Assembly (NCBI GenBank): GCA_902518475.1 | Contig: CABYGI010000001.1 | Location: forward strand, 219,718 to 283,717 | Source of the DNA: an uncultured Prochlorococcus sp. | GTDB taxonomy: Bacteria > Cyanobacteriota > Cyanobacteriia > PCC-6307 > Cyanobiaceae | DNA: 64,000 nucleotides | Direction of reading: 5' to 3' | Shown here: positions 8,357-19,619 of the stretch, piece after piece | How positions within the stretch are numbered: position 1 is the stretch's first letter | How the letters are laid out: each line of letters begins with the position of its first letter | Notes under the pieces: generated by a model | Seen by the model: the letters and a program-made list of their open reading frames with translations, nothing else | Databases searched by the model: none | What the model was told of the DNA's origin: nothing | Translations under genes and position numbers: made by a program

Positions 8357-8968
8357 TTACTTAAATGAAATTAAGTTATCCAATCTTGCTTGTTCTGAAA
8401 GTTCATCATATCCTCCAAAAAACTTATTATCCAAAAATATTTGAGGGAAAGTATTATGGCTACTTTGAGCCATAATTTTTTGAAAACTCTCATCATTGTC
8501 TATTAGAATAACTACATGAGGAATTGATAAAGAATTAAGCAACCTAATTGCTCTTTTAGACCAAGGACAATCCTTTAAAACATAAGCTTTAACACGTGAT
8601 TCATCAGTGATTAAATCATGATTTGAGATATTAATAATTTTCTGTTCGAAAGAAAGTAATAATATATCAGTACCTTTTTTTACAATACATCCCTCCTCAA
8701 GATGCCCGCCAAACACATTACATCCCTCATCTGCAAAACTCAAATGTAAATGAACATCTCCTTTATTAAAATGTCCGTTTAAAGAAACTATCTCAAGATT
8801 TCCTTCAAATTTATTTATCTCTTGATTACCAGGGCATTGAATACAAACTGTTCTAAGATTACCAACCACTCCAGAAACATACCCGTATAAATTATTCGAT
8901 AAAGAATATTCTTTAATTGAATTTATCAAATCAGATTCAGGAGATAGCTTTAGGCTATGAGGCTGCAT
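8357..8968 (-). CDS. PPC/DUF296 domain fused to a glutaredoxin-like domain
   Basis: N-term GYVSGVVGNL...GDVHLHLSFAD..VFGGHLEEGC; C-term VLKDCPWSKRAIRLL...TFPQIFLDNKFFGGYDEL. Confidence 0.8.
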   Translation of the reverse strand: MQPHSLKLSPESDLINSIKEYSLSNNLYGYVSGVVGNLRTVCIQCPGNQEINKFEGNLEIVSLNGHFNKGDVHLHLSFADEGCNVFGGHLEEGCIVKKGTDILLLSFEQKIINISNHDLITDESRVKAYVLKDCPWSKRAIRLLNSLSIPHVVILIDNDESFQKIMAQSSHNTFPQIFLDNKFFGGYDELSEQARLDNLISFK

Positions 8969-9152
8969 TAGATATAAGTAATAATTTTGTAATATAAAAC
9001 ATCATCATTCATAAAGAGAAGTTGAGTTTATAATCTTTAGGATTCAGATTTAAATTAAATTTTAGAATCTAGCATCAAAAACCATTTAAAGTTATTACTA
9101 AAAATTTAAGCTTGTTGAGAGTGTAATATATTTTTTATATACAAAAACTAAT

Positions 9153-9692
9153 TTGTTATTAAGAAAAAATCTTAAAAATTTGGCATTGAATATTCCCAAT
9201 TTATTATCGATATCTCGCATTTTCCTTGTATTTCCTTTAATAATTTTTTTAGAAATTAACAGACCTTTTTATGTCTTTATATTGATAATTATTGGAGGTT
9301 TAACTGATTATTTTGACGGGTTAATTGCAAGAAAATTTAATCTTAAAAGCAGATTAGGAGCTATCCTTGATCCCTTAAGCGATAAAGTATTCTATTTAAT
9401 TCCTTTGACCTTCCTTTGTAAAAATAATTTTATACCCTTCTGGTCTTTGTCATTAATTTTATTTAGAGAATTAATTATCTCTAGCCTAAGGAACTCTACA
9501 AAAGACGGTTTACCAGCATCAATGTTAGGAAAATATAAAACATTTTTCTTTTTTATTTCAGTAATTACCTTCTTTACACCATTAAAAATTAGTTTATTGA
9601 ATAATTTGGCTTTAATTTTTTATTGGTTAGGATTCATCCTGACTTTTGTGACTTTATTAGGCTATTTAAGAATTAAAAAGAATATTGTCTGA
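9153..9692 (+). CDS. pgsA: CDP-diacylglycerol-glycerol-3-phosphate 3-phosphatidyltransferase (TTG start)
   Basis: CDP-alcohol motif DYFDGLIARKFNLKSRLGAILDPLSDK. Confidence 0.9.
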   Translation: MLLRKNLKNLALNIPNLLSISRIFLVFPLIIFLEINRPFYVFILIIIGGLTDYFDGLIARKFNLKSRLGAILDPLSDKVFYLIPLTFLCKNNFIPFWSLSLILFRELIISSLRNSTKDGLPASMLGKYKTFFFFISVITFFTPLKISLLNNLALIFYWLGFILTFVTLLGYLRIKKNIV

Positions 9693-10592
9693 ATTTTCAT
9701 CAAACTCCTCACTCTTTTTTTTATTAAAATCATTCACAAAACTATCCTTTAGACCATTAAGTAAATCAAAAGTTGGCACCCACTCTAAATCACGTTTTAT
9801 CTTAGAGATATCAGTCTGATAATGATTTAATCTAATCGGAAATCCCTTTCGAGACTTCGGATCTAATTTTTGATAATCAAATGTTCTTAAAGAAATCTCA
9901 TTTTGGTTTAATCCAAGAACATTCGCACAGAAATAAATTAAACCCTTGATTGTTACTCCTTTTTCACCTGAACAATTGTAAATATTATTTTTGGAATTTT
10001 CAAAATTTATGCACCTAATCATTACATCAGTTAGATCCGAAACATGGCCTAGCTGAGTAATTAAAGAACCGTCACCAGGGATTGGTATAGATTTTTTAGT
10101 AAATAGCCTTTCAAAAAACCAATTTTCAATTTTATTATAATTTCCTGGTCCATAAATATAAGTAGGTCTAAAACTTGTAAAAGGAATTTTTTGGTTTTTT
10201 AACCAATTTTCTGTCTCAAACTTTCCTTTATGCCTACTTTTTGGATCAATTGGATCAAATTCGGATAAGGGTAGTTCACAATTATCTTTATAAACACCTG
10301 CAGAGCTGACATATATATATCTCTGGAAAGAATTATCTAAATTTTCTAAAAGAAGTTTGGTTTGTTCTAACTCTCGTCCAGAAATATCATAAACAACATC
10401 ATACTTTTTATTTTTTAGCTTGACGATATCTTCTGAATTATTTCTATCACCCTTAATTAAATTTGTTTTTTCAGGATTACTTTTATTGCCTCTTGTGAAA
10501 ATATCAATATCATAATTTTTACTTAATAACTTTCCAACCAAAGACTTACCAACAAATCTAGTGCCACCCATTACAAGAATTTTCATATTCAA
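9666..10592 (-). CDS. NAD-dependent epimerase/CSP41-like protein
   Basis: GGTRFVGKSLV; SSAGVY; YIYGPGNY. Confidence 0.85.
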   Translation of the reverse strand: MNMKILVMGGTRFVGKSLVGKLLSKNYDIDIFTRGNKSNPEKTNLIKGDRNNSEDIVKLKNKKYDVVYDISGRELEQTKLLLENLDNSFQRYIYVSSAGVYKDNCELPLSEFDPIDPKSRHKGKFETENWLKNQKIPFTSFRPTYIYGPGNYNKIENWFFERLFTKKSIPIPGDGSLITQLGHVSDLTDVMIRCINFENSKNNIYNCSGEKGVTIKGLIYFCANVLGLNQNEISLRTFDYQKLDPKSRKGFPIRLNHYQTDISKIKRDLEWVPTFDLLNGLKDSFVNDFNKKKSEEFDENSDNILFNS

Positions 10593-10678
10593 AAAATATT
10601 TAACTGAAGTAGTAATCTTAAATAGAATTACATATTGAATAGTACTACTAATAAGTAATTAATGAAAAGGATGATTCT

Positions 10679-11446
10679 ATGGACCTAATACCAGCAATTG
10701 ATTTAATGAATGGTAAATGTGTAAGGCTTTTTAAAGGCGACTTTAATAAAAGAAAAGACTTTACCAAAGAGCCTCATGAGCAAGCTAAATTTTGGGAAAG
10801 CGAAGGGGCTAAATATATACATATAGTTGATTTGGATGCCGCAAAAACTGGGTCCCCAACAAACGATAAATCAATAAAAAAGATTGCAAAAACAGTTAAT
10901 ATACCTATTCAAATAGGTGGGGGGATAAGGTCTCAAGAAAGGATAGAACAATTATTTTCTTATGGTATTGAAAAAGTTATCATGGGAACCTCTGCAATAG
11001 AAAATAAAGAATTAGTTAAAGAGTTATCAAATAAATTTCCTGGAAGGATAATTGTTGGGATAGATGCAAAAGATGGAAAAGTTAGTACAAGGGGTTGGCT
11101 TAAGCAATCTAATATTTTTGCCACAGATTTAGTAAAGGAGTTTTCTTTATTTAAAATAGCTAGTTTTATTATTACAGATATAAATACAGATGGGACACTA
11201 GAAGGGACAAATGAAGAATTCATACAAAACATACTCGAAATTACAGATATTCCAGTAATAGCTTCAGGAGGTGTTGGTTCAATTTCTGATTTATTATCGT
11301 TAGTAAAATTTGAAAACTCTGGACTCTTTGGAGTGATTGTAGGTAAAGCTCTATATGAAAATAAATTCACGATCAATGAAGCAAATAATGTATTGTCATC
11401 AGAGAGATTAAATGACTTTGATTTAAAAAGAAATTACTACGCTTAA
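10679..11446 (+). CDS. hisA: HisA phosphoribosylformimino isomerase
   Basis: DLIPAIDLMNGKCVRLFKGD; IGGGIRS; ASGGVGS. Confidence 0.97.
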   Translation: MDLIPAIDLMNGKCVRLFKGDFNKRKDFTKEPHEQAKFWESEGAKYIHIVDLDAAKTGSPTNDKSIKKIAKTVNIPIQIGGGIRSQERIEQLFSYGIEKVIMGTSAIENKELVKELSNKFPGRIIVGIDAKDGKVSTRGWLKQSNIFATDLVKEFSLFKIASFIITDINTDGTLEGTNEEFIQNILEITDIPVIASGGVGSISDLLSLVKFENSGLFGVIVGKALYENKFTINEANNVLSSERLNDFDLKRNYYA

Positions 11447-11525
11447 AAGAGTACAAAAATTGATTTAAGGCTGGTGTTTGCAGTAATTGTTAGTTAATTT
11501 TGTATAAGAGATAAGAAATCTAGTC

Positions 11526-13142
11526 TTGGAATTAATTTCAAAAAAATCGATATTGATTATTGCTCCAAGCTTAATAGCAGAATCTTTATCGCTTAAGTTA
11601 ACATCACTGGACCAAAATTTAGAAATTAATTTTAATAATGGAACAGGTGATAAAACTCCAGATTTAGTTATATGGAATGTTCTTAATTTCCAATCAGAAG
11701 ATCTAATAAGGTTAGAATTATTAAAATTAAGAGAAAGATATGATGAGTCAAAGTTTCTTATAATTCTCTCTGGCGAACTTATTTATGAAGCAAATACCCC
11801 TCCATCGTTAAATGCTGAAGGTTTTCTTTTAAATCCCAATGCAGCAAAAGTTCTTGCATCTATTGATACTATTTTCAATGGAGGAAGGGTATTTGATATT
11901 GAAAATAATTTCCGAGTTCAATTAAACAAAAACAAGCCTCTCTCTTTTAGTCAAAAAATTCTAACCTCAGGTCTTAAACAAATAGATTCTGAAATTAATT
12001 ATATATTCAAATATGTCAACTCTGATTCAACACCAGAATTTTATAAATTCATTTTAAAAGGAAGATTAAGAGAACTTATTACTGCAAAATCTTTTCTAAT
12101 TTTCTTATGGGGTAATTCACTAGAACTTTATACAGAGGCAGTTTACACTGAGAATAAAATTAATCTTGAAAATAAGAACACTGTTTTCATTAAAGATAAA
12201 AACACCGCAGAAATATGGAATTTGATTTTAGATAGACTAAAAGAAAGGTATAGCTCAACTAACTTACAGGTTGAATTTAATAATTCATCAATAATTCTCT
12301 CTGGAATAAAGAAAGAATTCATTTCACGACTAATTTGCAAAATGTTAGATGAGTTAGATAATTTAGTAAAAAATATTAAGGAAAACTATAAGGAGAAAGA
12401 TTTTAAAGATGATTTAAATTCTCTAATAAAAGAACTTAAAGTTAATACAATTTCAAATATCACAGACAGTTATTTTCGTTTAAAAAAAGGGGGCGAATCT
12501 ATTTCAATAAATGATTTTATTTATAATGAGGTAAGTTGCGAAGAGATAGATAGAGAATCACACGAATCAATAATGTTTATTGAGCCAATTATTAAAAACG
12601 AAGCTCTTGACTATGATGGAAAATTACTCCCTCTATATGAAACAGAATCGTTTTTGATCCTTGAAAATATAATTTCAAATTGGACAATAAGGAACTGTAA
12701 TTTATTAGCCTCTGAAATCTTTAATATTTGTTCTTCTTGGCCTGAATTAAGAACTGTACTTATAAATCCAGAATTACAATCTACAAGAAATTTTGAAAGA
12801 TTTAGAAATAATATTAATAACTACAATCGCTGGCATGACTATATTTATATGCCTATCTACTTGTATGAGAGTAAACGAGAATATATGGATATTATCGATA
12901 ATAAATTTACTCGATACTTTAAAAATGAAAATAGAGAGAAAGAATTAGAGAATCTAGAATGGCTACAAAAACAAGTTACATTGTTAGTTGAGATAAGAGA
13001 TGCCGTAGCACCTCAGTTAGAAGTTGCTGTAAAATATATCGGTAATCTTTTCGTAACTTTCCTTACAAAGGTCGTTGGCAAAGCTATCGGTTTAGTTGGG
13101 AAAGGAATCCTTCAAGGATTAGGAAGATCAAGTTCAAAGTAA
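11526..13142 (+). CDS. DUF3685-type cyanobacterial protein (TTG start)
   Basis: Long ORF; conserved-looking C-term QVTLLVEIRDAVAPQLEVAVKYIGNLFVTFLTKVVGKAIG. Confidence 0.7.
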   Translation: MELISKKSILIIAPSLIAESLSLKLTSLDQNLEINFNNGTGDKTPDLVIWNVLNFQSEDLIRLELLKLRERYDESKFLIILSGELIYEANTPPSLNAEGFLLNPNAAKVLASIDTIFNGGRVFDIENNFRVQLNKNKPLSFSQKILTSGLKQIDSEINYIFKYVNSDSTPEFYKFILKGRLRELITAKSFLIFLWGNSLELYTEAVYTENKINLENKNTVFIKDKNTAEIWNLILDRLKERYSSTNLQVEFNNSSIILSGIKKEFISRLICKMLDELDNLVKNIKENYKEKDFKDDLNSLIKELKVNTISNITDSYFRLKKGGESISINDFIYNEVSCEEIDRESHESIMFIEPIIKNEALDYDGKLLPLYETESFLILENIISNWTIRNCNLLASEIFNICSSWPELRTVLINPELQSTRNFERFRNNINNYNRWHDYIYMPIYLYESKREYMDIIDNKFTRYFKNENREKELENLEWLQKQVTLLVEIRDAVAPQLEVAVKYIGNLFVTFLTKVVGKAIGLVGKGILQGLGRSSSK

Positions 13143-13156
13143 GTTTTTAAACTTTA

Positions 13157-13705
13157 ATGAAAATAATTCAATGGATCCTAATAGCATTAATTTTCTTAAG
13201 TCCATATAAAGCAAATGCCTCTAGAGATTCTGATAGTTACGATGGCAACATCTTTCCTATATACGCAGGTAATGGGGCTATAGTTCCTCCCCAGACAACT
13301 CTTCAGGAATCAATAAAAAATAAGAGAGTCGCAGTTTTATTTTTTTATCTTGACGATAGCTCAGATAGTAAAGCTATGGCTCCGATAATATCTGGTTTGG
13401 ATTTGATATGGAGAAATAATATAGATATTATTGCTCTAACTACTGATGAATTTCAGGGTAAAGAAAAGTCTGATCTTAGAAATGAACCTAAATATTATTG
13501 GAACGGATTAATTCCACAAACGATAATTTTAAATAGTGATGGTGAAGTTAAATATGATAAAAATGGAATGATTAATATCGATGAATTAAACAAAGTTATA
13601 GGAGAACTAAAAGGAATTAATATAGAAGATACGACATTTTCTGTAGAAAGTTTTAATGAATACAACAGTATCATTTCTGAAAAAAAAGATAAAAACAAAA
13701 ATTAA
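13157..13705 (+). CDS. thioredoxin-like fold protein, probably exported/lumenal
   Basis: Signal segment MKIIQWILIALIFLSPYKANA; RVAVLFFYLDDSSDSK...LIPQTIIL fold pattern; no CxxC. Confidence 0.65.
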   Translation: MKIIQWILIALIFLSPYKANASRDSDSYDGNIFPIYAGNGAIVPPQTTLQESIKNKRVAVLFFYLDDSSDSKAMAPIISGLDLIWRNNIDIIALTTDEFQGKEKSDLRNEPKYYWNGLIPQTIILNSDGEVKYDKNGMINIDELNKVIGELKGINIEDTTFSVESFNEYNSIISEKKDKNKN

Positions 13706-13712
13706 TTAAAAA

Positions 13713-14879
13713 ATGATATTAATAAATATCCTCTTAGTTCTTTTAATTTTTTTAATTATTTCAGATTTATATATTAAAAACTCACCCAAATCAAAGTTAA
13801 ATCTGGTACCTATAAATTACAAAATCAAAAAAAAGGATGGTTTAAACGAATTAATTATTGATTTTAAAATAATTAATAAAAGTAAAACCAAAGAAACGAT
13901 GGTTTCTAATATAAATTTTGAATTAGATTTTTTTAAAAGTAAAGGTAACGAATATTGCCAAAATTTTAATTATCAAGAAGATATTTATATATATGAAAAT
14001 AATAAAATTAAGAATTTAAATAATTACTGGCCAACAACAATTATCAAGTCAAATTCAGAATTATTTGTAAGAATCATATATAAATTTAGCAATGATAATT
14101 TTAGAAAAAAAATAAAATATCTATGGTTAAAAATATATTGGGAGAACTATGGACATTTTGGTATTTCAAATAATAAGGATTGTTTCTTAATTAATTTAGA
14201 TGGTCAAAAACAAAGGCCGAAAGAAGTTTTTGAAATCCCAATAAATAATAAATATAAAGCTTTTGCTATTAAAACTGATTTACTTGGTTGTTTTGATAAC
14301 CCAGTAAATACTGTGATTGAATACTGCAAAGGAATTGTAGAAAGAAATGATATTTTAACTATCGGTGAGAGTCCGCTAGCGATTATGCAAAATAGATATA
14401 TTTCCCCTCAAAATTTACAATGTAGTTTATTTTCGAAAGCTTTATGTTATTTTTTTCACCCTACAAGCAGTCTCGCAACAGCTTGTGGCATGCAATTATT
14501 AATAAATAGAATCGGAGTCACAAGGATAACCTTTGCACTGTTTGTTGGATTTCTCTTCAAATTAGTTGGGATTAAAGGTATGTTTTATAGGTTAACTGGT
14601 GCAGAATCATCTCTCATTGATGATATAAGCGGCACAGTTACACCTTACGACAAGAGTATAGTCATGGGTCCTCTCAATGCGGATTTATTTTGTAAGGAGG
14701 TCTCTAACTATCTAAATATAGATGTTGCTGTTGTCGATGTTAATGATCTTGGAGGTGTGAAAGTCTTAGCAAGTTCAAATAAAAAAGTAAATAAAATACT
14801 CAAAAGAAACTTATTATCTAATCCAGCTGGCAATGGAGATGAAAAAACCCCTATAGTATTAATAAGAGAAAAAAAGTAA
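13713..14879 (+). CDS. F420-0:gamma-glutamyl ligase-like protein, N-terminal TM
   Basis: YCKGIVERNDILTIGESPLAIMQNR; C-term VVDVNDLGGVKVLA. Confidence 0.75.
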   Translation: MILINILLVLLIFLIISDLYIKNSPKSKLNLVPINYKIKKKDGLNELIIDFKIINKSKTKETMVSNINFELDFFKSKGNEYCQNFNYQEDIYIYENNKIKNLNNYWPTTIIKSNSELFVRIIYKFSNDNFRKKIKYLWLKIYWENYGHFGISNNKDCFLINLDGQKQRPKEVFEIPINNKYKAFAIKTDLLGCFDNPVNTVIEYCKGIVERNDILTIGESPLAIMQNRYISPQNLQCSLFSKALCYFFHPTSSLATACGMQLLINRIGVTRITFALFVGFLFKLVGIKGMFYRLTGAESSLIDDISGTVTPYDKSIVMGPLNADLFCKEVSNYLNIDVAVVDVNDLGGVKVLASSNKKVNKILKRNLLSNPAGNGDEKTPIVLIREKK

Positions 14880-15935
14880 ATGAAAAAAGATACCTCTTAT
14901 TCTTTTCAATCTAAAAAAGGAATGGAAGTAACTTTTGAAGAACTCCATATACGGCATATTAATCTTTTAATAGATATTAAAAATAAGGAATTGAATAATT
15001 GGTTTTTAAAGATGGCAATTATAAATACCTTTGATGACTTAAAAATCTTCTTGAATAATCTTAAGAAAAATAAAAATAAATGCATAATTGCTATATATGG
15101 AAACGAAATTATTGGTTATTTGAATATTTTTCCCTTAAACAAAAAAGAGACTTGCTTAAAAATATCTAAGCCCAAGTTGATTAATAGCAAGTGTTCTTTA
15201 ACAGATAAACAATTAACTTTAGGATTGATAAAAAAATCTATCTCAATAAAAGAAAACAAAACTTCAAGTTGGATAATTAATTCAGATATAAATAATGTTG
15301 ACCTTATATCAAACGCAAGAGAATTAGGCTTTCAACCGTTAGGAGAGATAATCCTTTGGGATGGTTCTGATCAGAATAAACCTACAAATCAAAATACCAA
15401 TGCCTATACATTAATTAATCAATTCCAAAAAATCAATAAACAAAATGTATTAAAAATAGTTAATTTCATAAGATCAAATCAATCACCCTTAATAAGAAAT
15501 ATTTTAGATTTTGATCAAGACGACATTCTTAAAAGAAATAACTCTAATAGTGGTGCTTTTATATATGAAAATTCTGTTTTATGTACCATTTTAAAAGATA
15601 TTAATTATCAAAATGAGGAAATTTATACTTTAACAATAAGTAGATATTGGGATAATAGATTCAATTCTATTTTAAAAGAGTTTATAAAAAGATTTTTTGA
15701 AAAATCACCTGTTTCATATTTAAAAACTTATAAAGAAAATTCTCAATTAAATGTTTTTCTCGAGGAGTGTAATATCAAAGAAATAAATCAAGAAATAATT
15801 CTTATTAGGAACACAATAATTAAGAATGAAGCCAAACAAGTAAATATAATAAATCAATCTTTGGAATCAATCTTTGAAAAATTAAGTCCACAAGGTAATC
15901 CATATCCATCTCCTTTTCCATTAAAAACAAAGTGA
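14880..15935 (+). CDS. hypothetical protein, possible GNAT-like N-terminus
   Basis: Starts 1 nt after the upstream stop; [19 protein letters not shown] resembles a GNAT beta hairpin; ends overlapping ruvX. Confidence 0.65.
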   Translation: MKKDTSYSFQSKKGMEVTFEELHIRHINLLIDIKNKELNNWFLKMAIINTFDDLKIFLNNLKKNKNKCIIAIYGNEIIGYLNIFPLNKKETCLKISKPKLINSKCSLTDKQLTLGLIKKSISIKENKTSSWIINSDINNVDLISNARELGFQPLGEIILWDGSDQNKPTNQNTNAYTLINQFQKINKQNVLKIVNFIRSNQSPLIRNILDFDQDDILKRNNSNSGAFIYENSVLCTILKDINYQNEEIYTLTISRYWDNRFNSILKEFIKRFFEKSPVSYLKTYKENSQLNVFLEECNIKEINQEIILIRNTIIKNEAKQVNIINQSLESIFEKLSPQGNPYPSPFPLKTK

Positions 15936-16393
15936 AATTTTGCAAACCCAAACCCAAGTCAATTTTGAGTTTGGATATAGGAACCAAAAGAATAGGATTA
16001 GCTTATTGTGATCCCCTCTGCATAACATCAAATATACTTCCAGCAGTAAAAAGATTTAAAAATAATCAAGAGATTAAAATCATTAGGAATTATATATATG
16101 AATTTAATTTGACTGGTTTTATTGTGGGTATTCCGCTAGATGAGGAAGGTAAAATGACCACTCAAGCTATTGACTGTAAAAATTACGGTAAATTACTTTC
16201 AAATGAATTAAATCTTCCATTTTCTTATGTCAACGAACATAGTTCAACTTGGGAATCTTCAGAAAGATTTGGAATAAAAAAAGATAAATCCGGATTGATT
16301 GATAGTTTTTCAGCAAAAATAATACTTGAACAATGGATCGAAGAGGGTCCTGAATTAGAAGAAATAGCTGGTAAACGTCAGATAAAATATTAG
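15932..16393 (+). CDS. ruvX: YqgF/RuvX Holliday junction resolvase-like
   Basis: [44 protein letters not shown]. Confidence 0.93.
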   Translation: MKFCKPKPKSILSLDIGTKRIGLAYCDPLCITSNILPAVKRFKNNQEIKIIRNYIYEFNLTGFIVGIPLDEEGKMTTQAIDCKNYGKLLSNELNLPFSYVNEHSSTWESSERFGIKKDKSGLIDSFSAKIILEQWIEEGPELEEIAGKRQIKY

Positions 16394-16419
16394 TATTAAA
16401 AAGGATAGATAATTTTTAA

Positions 16420-16956
16420 ATGAAAGAAGCCAATTCAAATGATAATTATGATGCACAGACTCTTTTATTAAATGACTCAAATGGAAACGAGCTATTTTGT
16501 TATCTTGAACAATTAGTAAGTGTTGAGGGCCAAGAATATGCTTTATTAACGCCAGTTGATACTCCAGTAAGTCTTTTTAAGATAAATGAAAAAGATGAAC
16601 CTGAATTAATTGAGAAAATAGATAAAAATGAACAAATACTAAAAAATGCTGAAGCAGTTCTTCAAGAACATGATTTAAGACTTATCAGATCAGCAGTTAC
16701 ATTAACAGTATCAGGAGAACTTGAAGAACCAATTTACGATGAATTAGAAGAAGATTACGTCGATGATGATAGTGAGAGTTATGAATTGCTCGTTAACTTT
16801 AATCTTTTTGATCAAGAATATGGTTTATATATACCACTAGATCCTTTTTTTATTGTGGGTAAATTAAAAGACAAAGGTGCCTTATTAGTTGAAGATGATG
16901 AGTTCGATAGAATTCAACCTTTGATTGAAACTGAGCTTGAAAAAAGTAGTTCTTAA
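16420..16956 (+). CDS. DUF3727/DUF1292-like acidic protein
   Basis: EYALLTPVDTPVSLF...YGLYIPLDPFFIVGKL. Confidence 0.75.
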   Translation: MKEANSNDNYDAQTLLLNDSNGNELFCYLEQLVSVEGQEYALLTPVDTPVSLFKINEKDEPELIEKIDKNEQILKNAEAVLQEHDLRLIRSAVTLTVSGELEEPIYDELEEDYVDDDSESYELLVNFNLFDQEYGLYIPLDPFFIVGKLKDKGALLVEDDEFDRIQPLIETELEKSSS

Positions 16957-16961
16957 AATCA

Positions 16962-17456
16962 ATGAGATCTATCCTAAAAGTCAATTGGGATTCTGACTTA
17001 CCAATATATAATATTTCTCAATCTGAATTGCGAAAAAAAGGAATTAATTCTTTATTGCTAGATGTGGACGGAACTCTAGTAAATAGAAAATCTAATATGA
17101 TCCCAAAAGCTGTAAAAAATTGGATCGTAGAATCTAAAAAACTTTTCTCCTTGTATCTAATAAGTAATAATCCATCAAAAAAAAGAATCTCAAAAATAGC
17201 GAAAGAATTAAATTTAAGGTATAAATACAATGCATCAAAACCAAGAAAAAAAGTAACTTTATCTGCTATCAAAGAAATTGGCAGAGAGCCAAAAAATATA
17301 GCCATTATTGGCGACAGAATTTTTACAGATATTATTGTTGGGAATAGATGTGATATAAAAACAATATTAGTTAAGCGATTAAATAGAGATGGCTTGCCTA
17401 TAAAATTTAATTTAACTTTGATAATAGAAAAATTAATTTCTCATTTTATAAAATGA
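16962..17456 (+). CDS. YqeG-family HAD phosphatase
   Basis: [35 protein letters not shown]. Confidence 0.9.
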   Translation: MRSILKVNWDSDLPIYNISQSELRKKGINSLLLDVDGTLVNRKSNMIPKAVKNWIVESKKLFSLYLISNNPSKKRISKIAKELNLRYKYNASKPRKKVTLSAIKEIGREPKNIAIIGDRIFTDIIVGNRCDIKTILVKRLNRDGLPIKFNLTLIIEKLISHFIK

Positions 17457-18535
17457 AAACTTGGGTTATAAAAATTGGTACTAGTATTTTAAGAGGAACA
17501 GAGGAAACATCTACAGAAGAAGTTATTGAAAACCTTTCTAGATCCTTTACAAGTTTTCTTTCAAAAGGAAACAAATTAATTTTAGTGAGTAGTGGAGCCG
17601 TTGGACTAGGTTGCCAAAAATTAAATATTAAAACGAGACCAAATGATTTAAGTACCCTTCAAGCTACTGCTGCAGTAGGTCAAGTTAATTTAATGTCCTT
17701 ATACGATAAAGTATTTAATAAATTAGGTCATAATATTGCTCAAATTTTAATAACTAAAGCTGATTTCAATTCACGAGAATCCTTTAATAACGCTTCTAAA
17801 ACTTTAAAAAAATTAATCGATTTAAATGTTATTCCAATAGTAAATGAAAATGATACCGTAGCAAATGAAGAGCTTAAATATGGAGATAATGATACCCTCT
17901 CCGCTTTAGTTGCCTTGGCTATAAATGCTAACAAGCTTATTTTATTAACCGATATTGAAAATCTATACTCAAAAGATCCACGTAATAATCAAGATGCGCA
18001 ACCTATTAAAGAAGTTCATAATAGTGAATTAAAGGAAATTAAAGATACAAATAATCAAAACTCAAATAATGAATGGGGAACAGGAGGAATTTCTACAAAA
18101 TTAATTTCTGCAGAAATAGCAACAAAAGGAGGAGTCGAAGTCCAACTAGTTGATGGAACTAATAAAAAAAACTTAATTGAAATTTTTAATGATAATAAAA
18201 TTGGAACTTTATTTTATCCATTAGAAAAACCTATAGGAAACAAAAAAAGTTGGCTTTCACATGCAATTCAAACAGTAGGGAAAATTACTTTAGATGATGG
18301 CGCTTCATTTGCAATCAAAAAAAAAGGTGCCTCACTTTTAGCGGTTGGTGTTAAGAATGTAGAAGGAAACTTTACGATTAATCAAGCAGTTAAAATCGTA
18401 AATACAAATGATAAAGAGGTTGCAAAAGGTTTAGTATCAATAAGTAGCGACAAATTAAGAAGTATCTTAAATAATAAAGAAAATAACAACTCCTCGATAA
18501 TTGTCGTACACAGAGATGTTCTTGCTCTCTCTTAG
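17453..18535 (+). CDS. proB: glutamate 5-kinase
   Basis: [46 protein letters not shown]-like C-term. Confidence 0.97.
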   Translation: MKTWVIKIGTSILRGTEETSTEEVIENLSRSFTSFLSKGNKLILVSSGAVGLGCQKLNIKTRPNDLSTLQATAAVGQVNLMSLYDKVFNKLGHNIAQILITKADFNSRESFNNASKTLKKLIDLNVIPIVNENDTVANEELKYGDNDTLSALVALAINANKLILLTDIENLYSKDPRNNQDAQPIKEVHNSELKEIKDTNNQNSNNEWGTGGISTKLISAEIATKGGVEVQLVDGTNKKNLIEIFNDNKIGTLFYPLEKPIGNKKSWLSHAIQTVGKITLDDGASFAIKKKGASLLAVGVKNVEGNFTINQAVKIVNTNDKEVAKGLVSISSDKLRSILNNKENNNSSIIVVHRDVLALS

Positions 18536-18555
18536 AAAAAAATTAAAACTGAAAA

Positions 18556-19590
18556 ATGCTTTTAAGTCATTTAGTTGATCTAATAAAAAAAGGAAATTCA
18601 AATTTTATTAGTGCCAATATTTTTGAAGATTTACATATAGATGATGCTGCCTCATTAGATGTTGCAGTTAAACATCAAATATCTTTTTTAGAAGAAAATA
18701 ATATCCTTAAAGAAAAATTAAATCAAACTAATGCATCAGCAATAATAACTACTAATAACGATGCAATCGTTAGTGCCCTAAAGAAACTCAATATATCAAA
18801 CATAATTGTTAAAAACCCAAGAATTGCATTTGCAGAAGTATTGGATTGTTTATATAAAACTATTAATTTCAAACCAGGAATTCACGCTTCAGCGGTTATA
18901 GATAAAACAGCAATAATTGGAGCAGATTGCCATATTGGTCCTAATGTATATATTGGAGAAAATACTGTAATTGGTGACAATAATCATATTCTTTCTGGAG
19001 CATCAATTTTAGGCAATGTTCTAGTAGGAAATAATAATATAATTCATCCAAATTGTGTTATTTACGAAAATACCACTCTAAAAAATAATTGTGTAATTAA
19101 TTCAAATTCTGTTATTGGATCAGAGGGATTTGGTTTTATTCCTAAAAATGGCAAATGGGTAAAGATGCCTCAAAAGGGTGGTGTAAAAATAATGAGTTTT
19201 GTTGAAATTGGAACGAATTGTTGTATTGATAGGCCCGCAGTTGGATTTACTTTTATTGATGAGGGAACAAAATTAGATAATTTAATACAAATAGGTCATG
19301 GAGTTAAAATTGGAAAGAATTGTGCATTTGCAGCTCAAGTTGGTATAGCTGGAGGAGCAAATATTGGGGATGGTGTTATTTTGGCAGGGCAAGTAGGAGT
19401 AAATAATAGAGTAAAAGTTGGGAATAATGTCATTGCGAGTTCAAAATGCGGAATCCATTGTGACATAGAAGATGGCAAGGTAATTAGTGGTTTCCCCGCG
19501 ATGGAAAATAAATCATGGCTAAGGAGTTCAAGTATTTTTAAAAAATTACCAGAATTAGCAAAAAAACTTAGACAATTAGATAAGCAATAA
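18556..19590 (+). CDS. lpxD: UDP-3-O-acylglucosamine N-acyltransferase
   Basis: Hexapeptide repeats; IQIGHGVKIGKNCAFAAQVGIAGGANIGD. Confidence 0.95.
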   Translation: MLLSHLVDLIKKGNSNFISANIFEDLHIDDAASLDVAVKHQISFLEENNILKEKLNQTNASAIITTNNDAIVSALKKLNISNIIVKNPRIAFAEVLDCLYKTINFKPGIHASAVIDKTAIIGADCHIGPNVYIGENTVIGDNNHILSGASILGNVLVGNNNIIHPNCVIYENTTLKNNCVINSNSVIGSEGFGFIPKNGKWVKMPQKGGVKIMSFVEIGTNCCIDRPAVGFTFIDEGTKLDNLIQIGHGVKIGKNCAFAAQVGIAGGANIGDGVILAGQVGVNNRVKVGNNVIASSKCGIHCDIEDGKVISGFPAMENKSWLRSSSIFKKLPELAKKLRQLDKQ

Positions 19591-19619
19591 TTTATTGTTC
19601 TTAATAAACAAAAATTCAA

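Noticed and set aside
9700-9725. ACTCCTCACTC followed by a T-run, reminiscent of the Yfr1 sRNA core ACUCCUCACAC
   Set aside because: Lies inside the 3' coding end of the epimerase gene, two mismatches to the core, and no flanking stem-loops were seen
10960-11376. 138-aa minus-strand ORF antisense to hisA
   Set aside because: Entirely inside hisA, Ser/Pro/Ile-rich shadow translation
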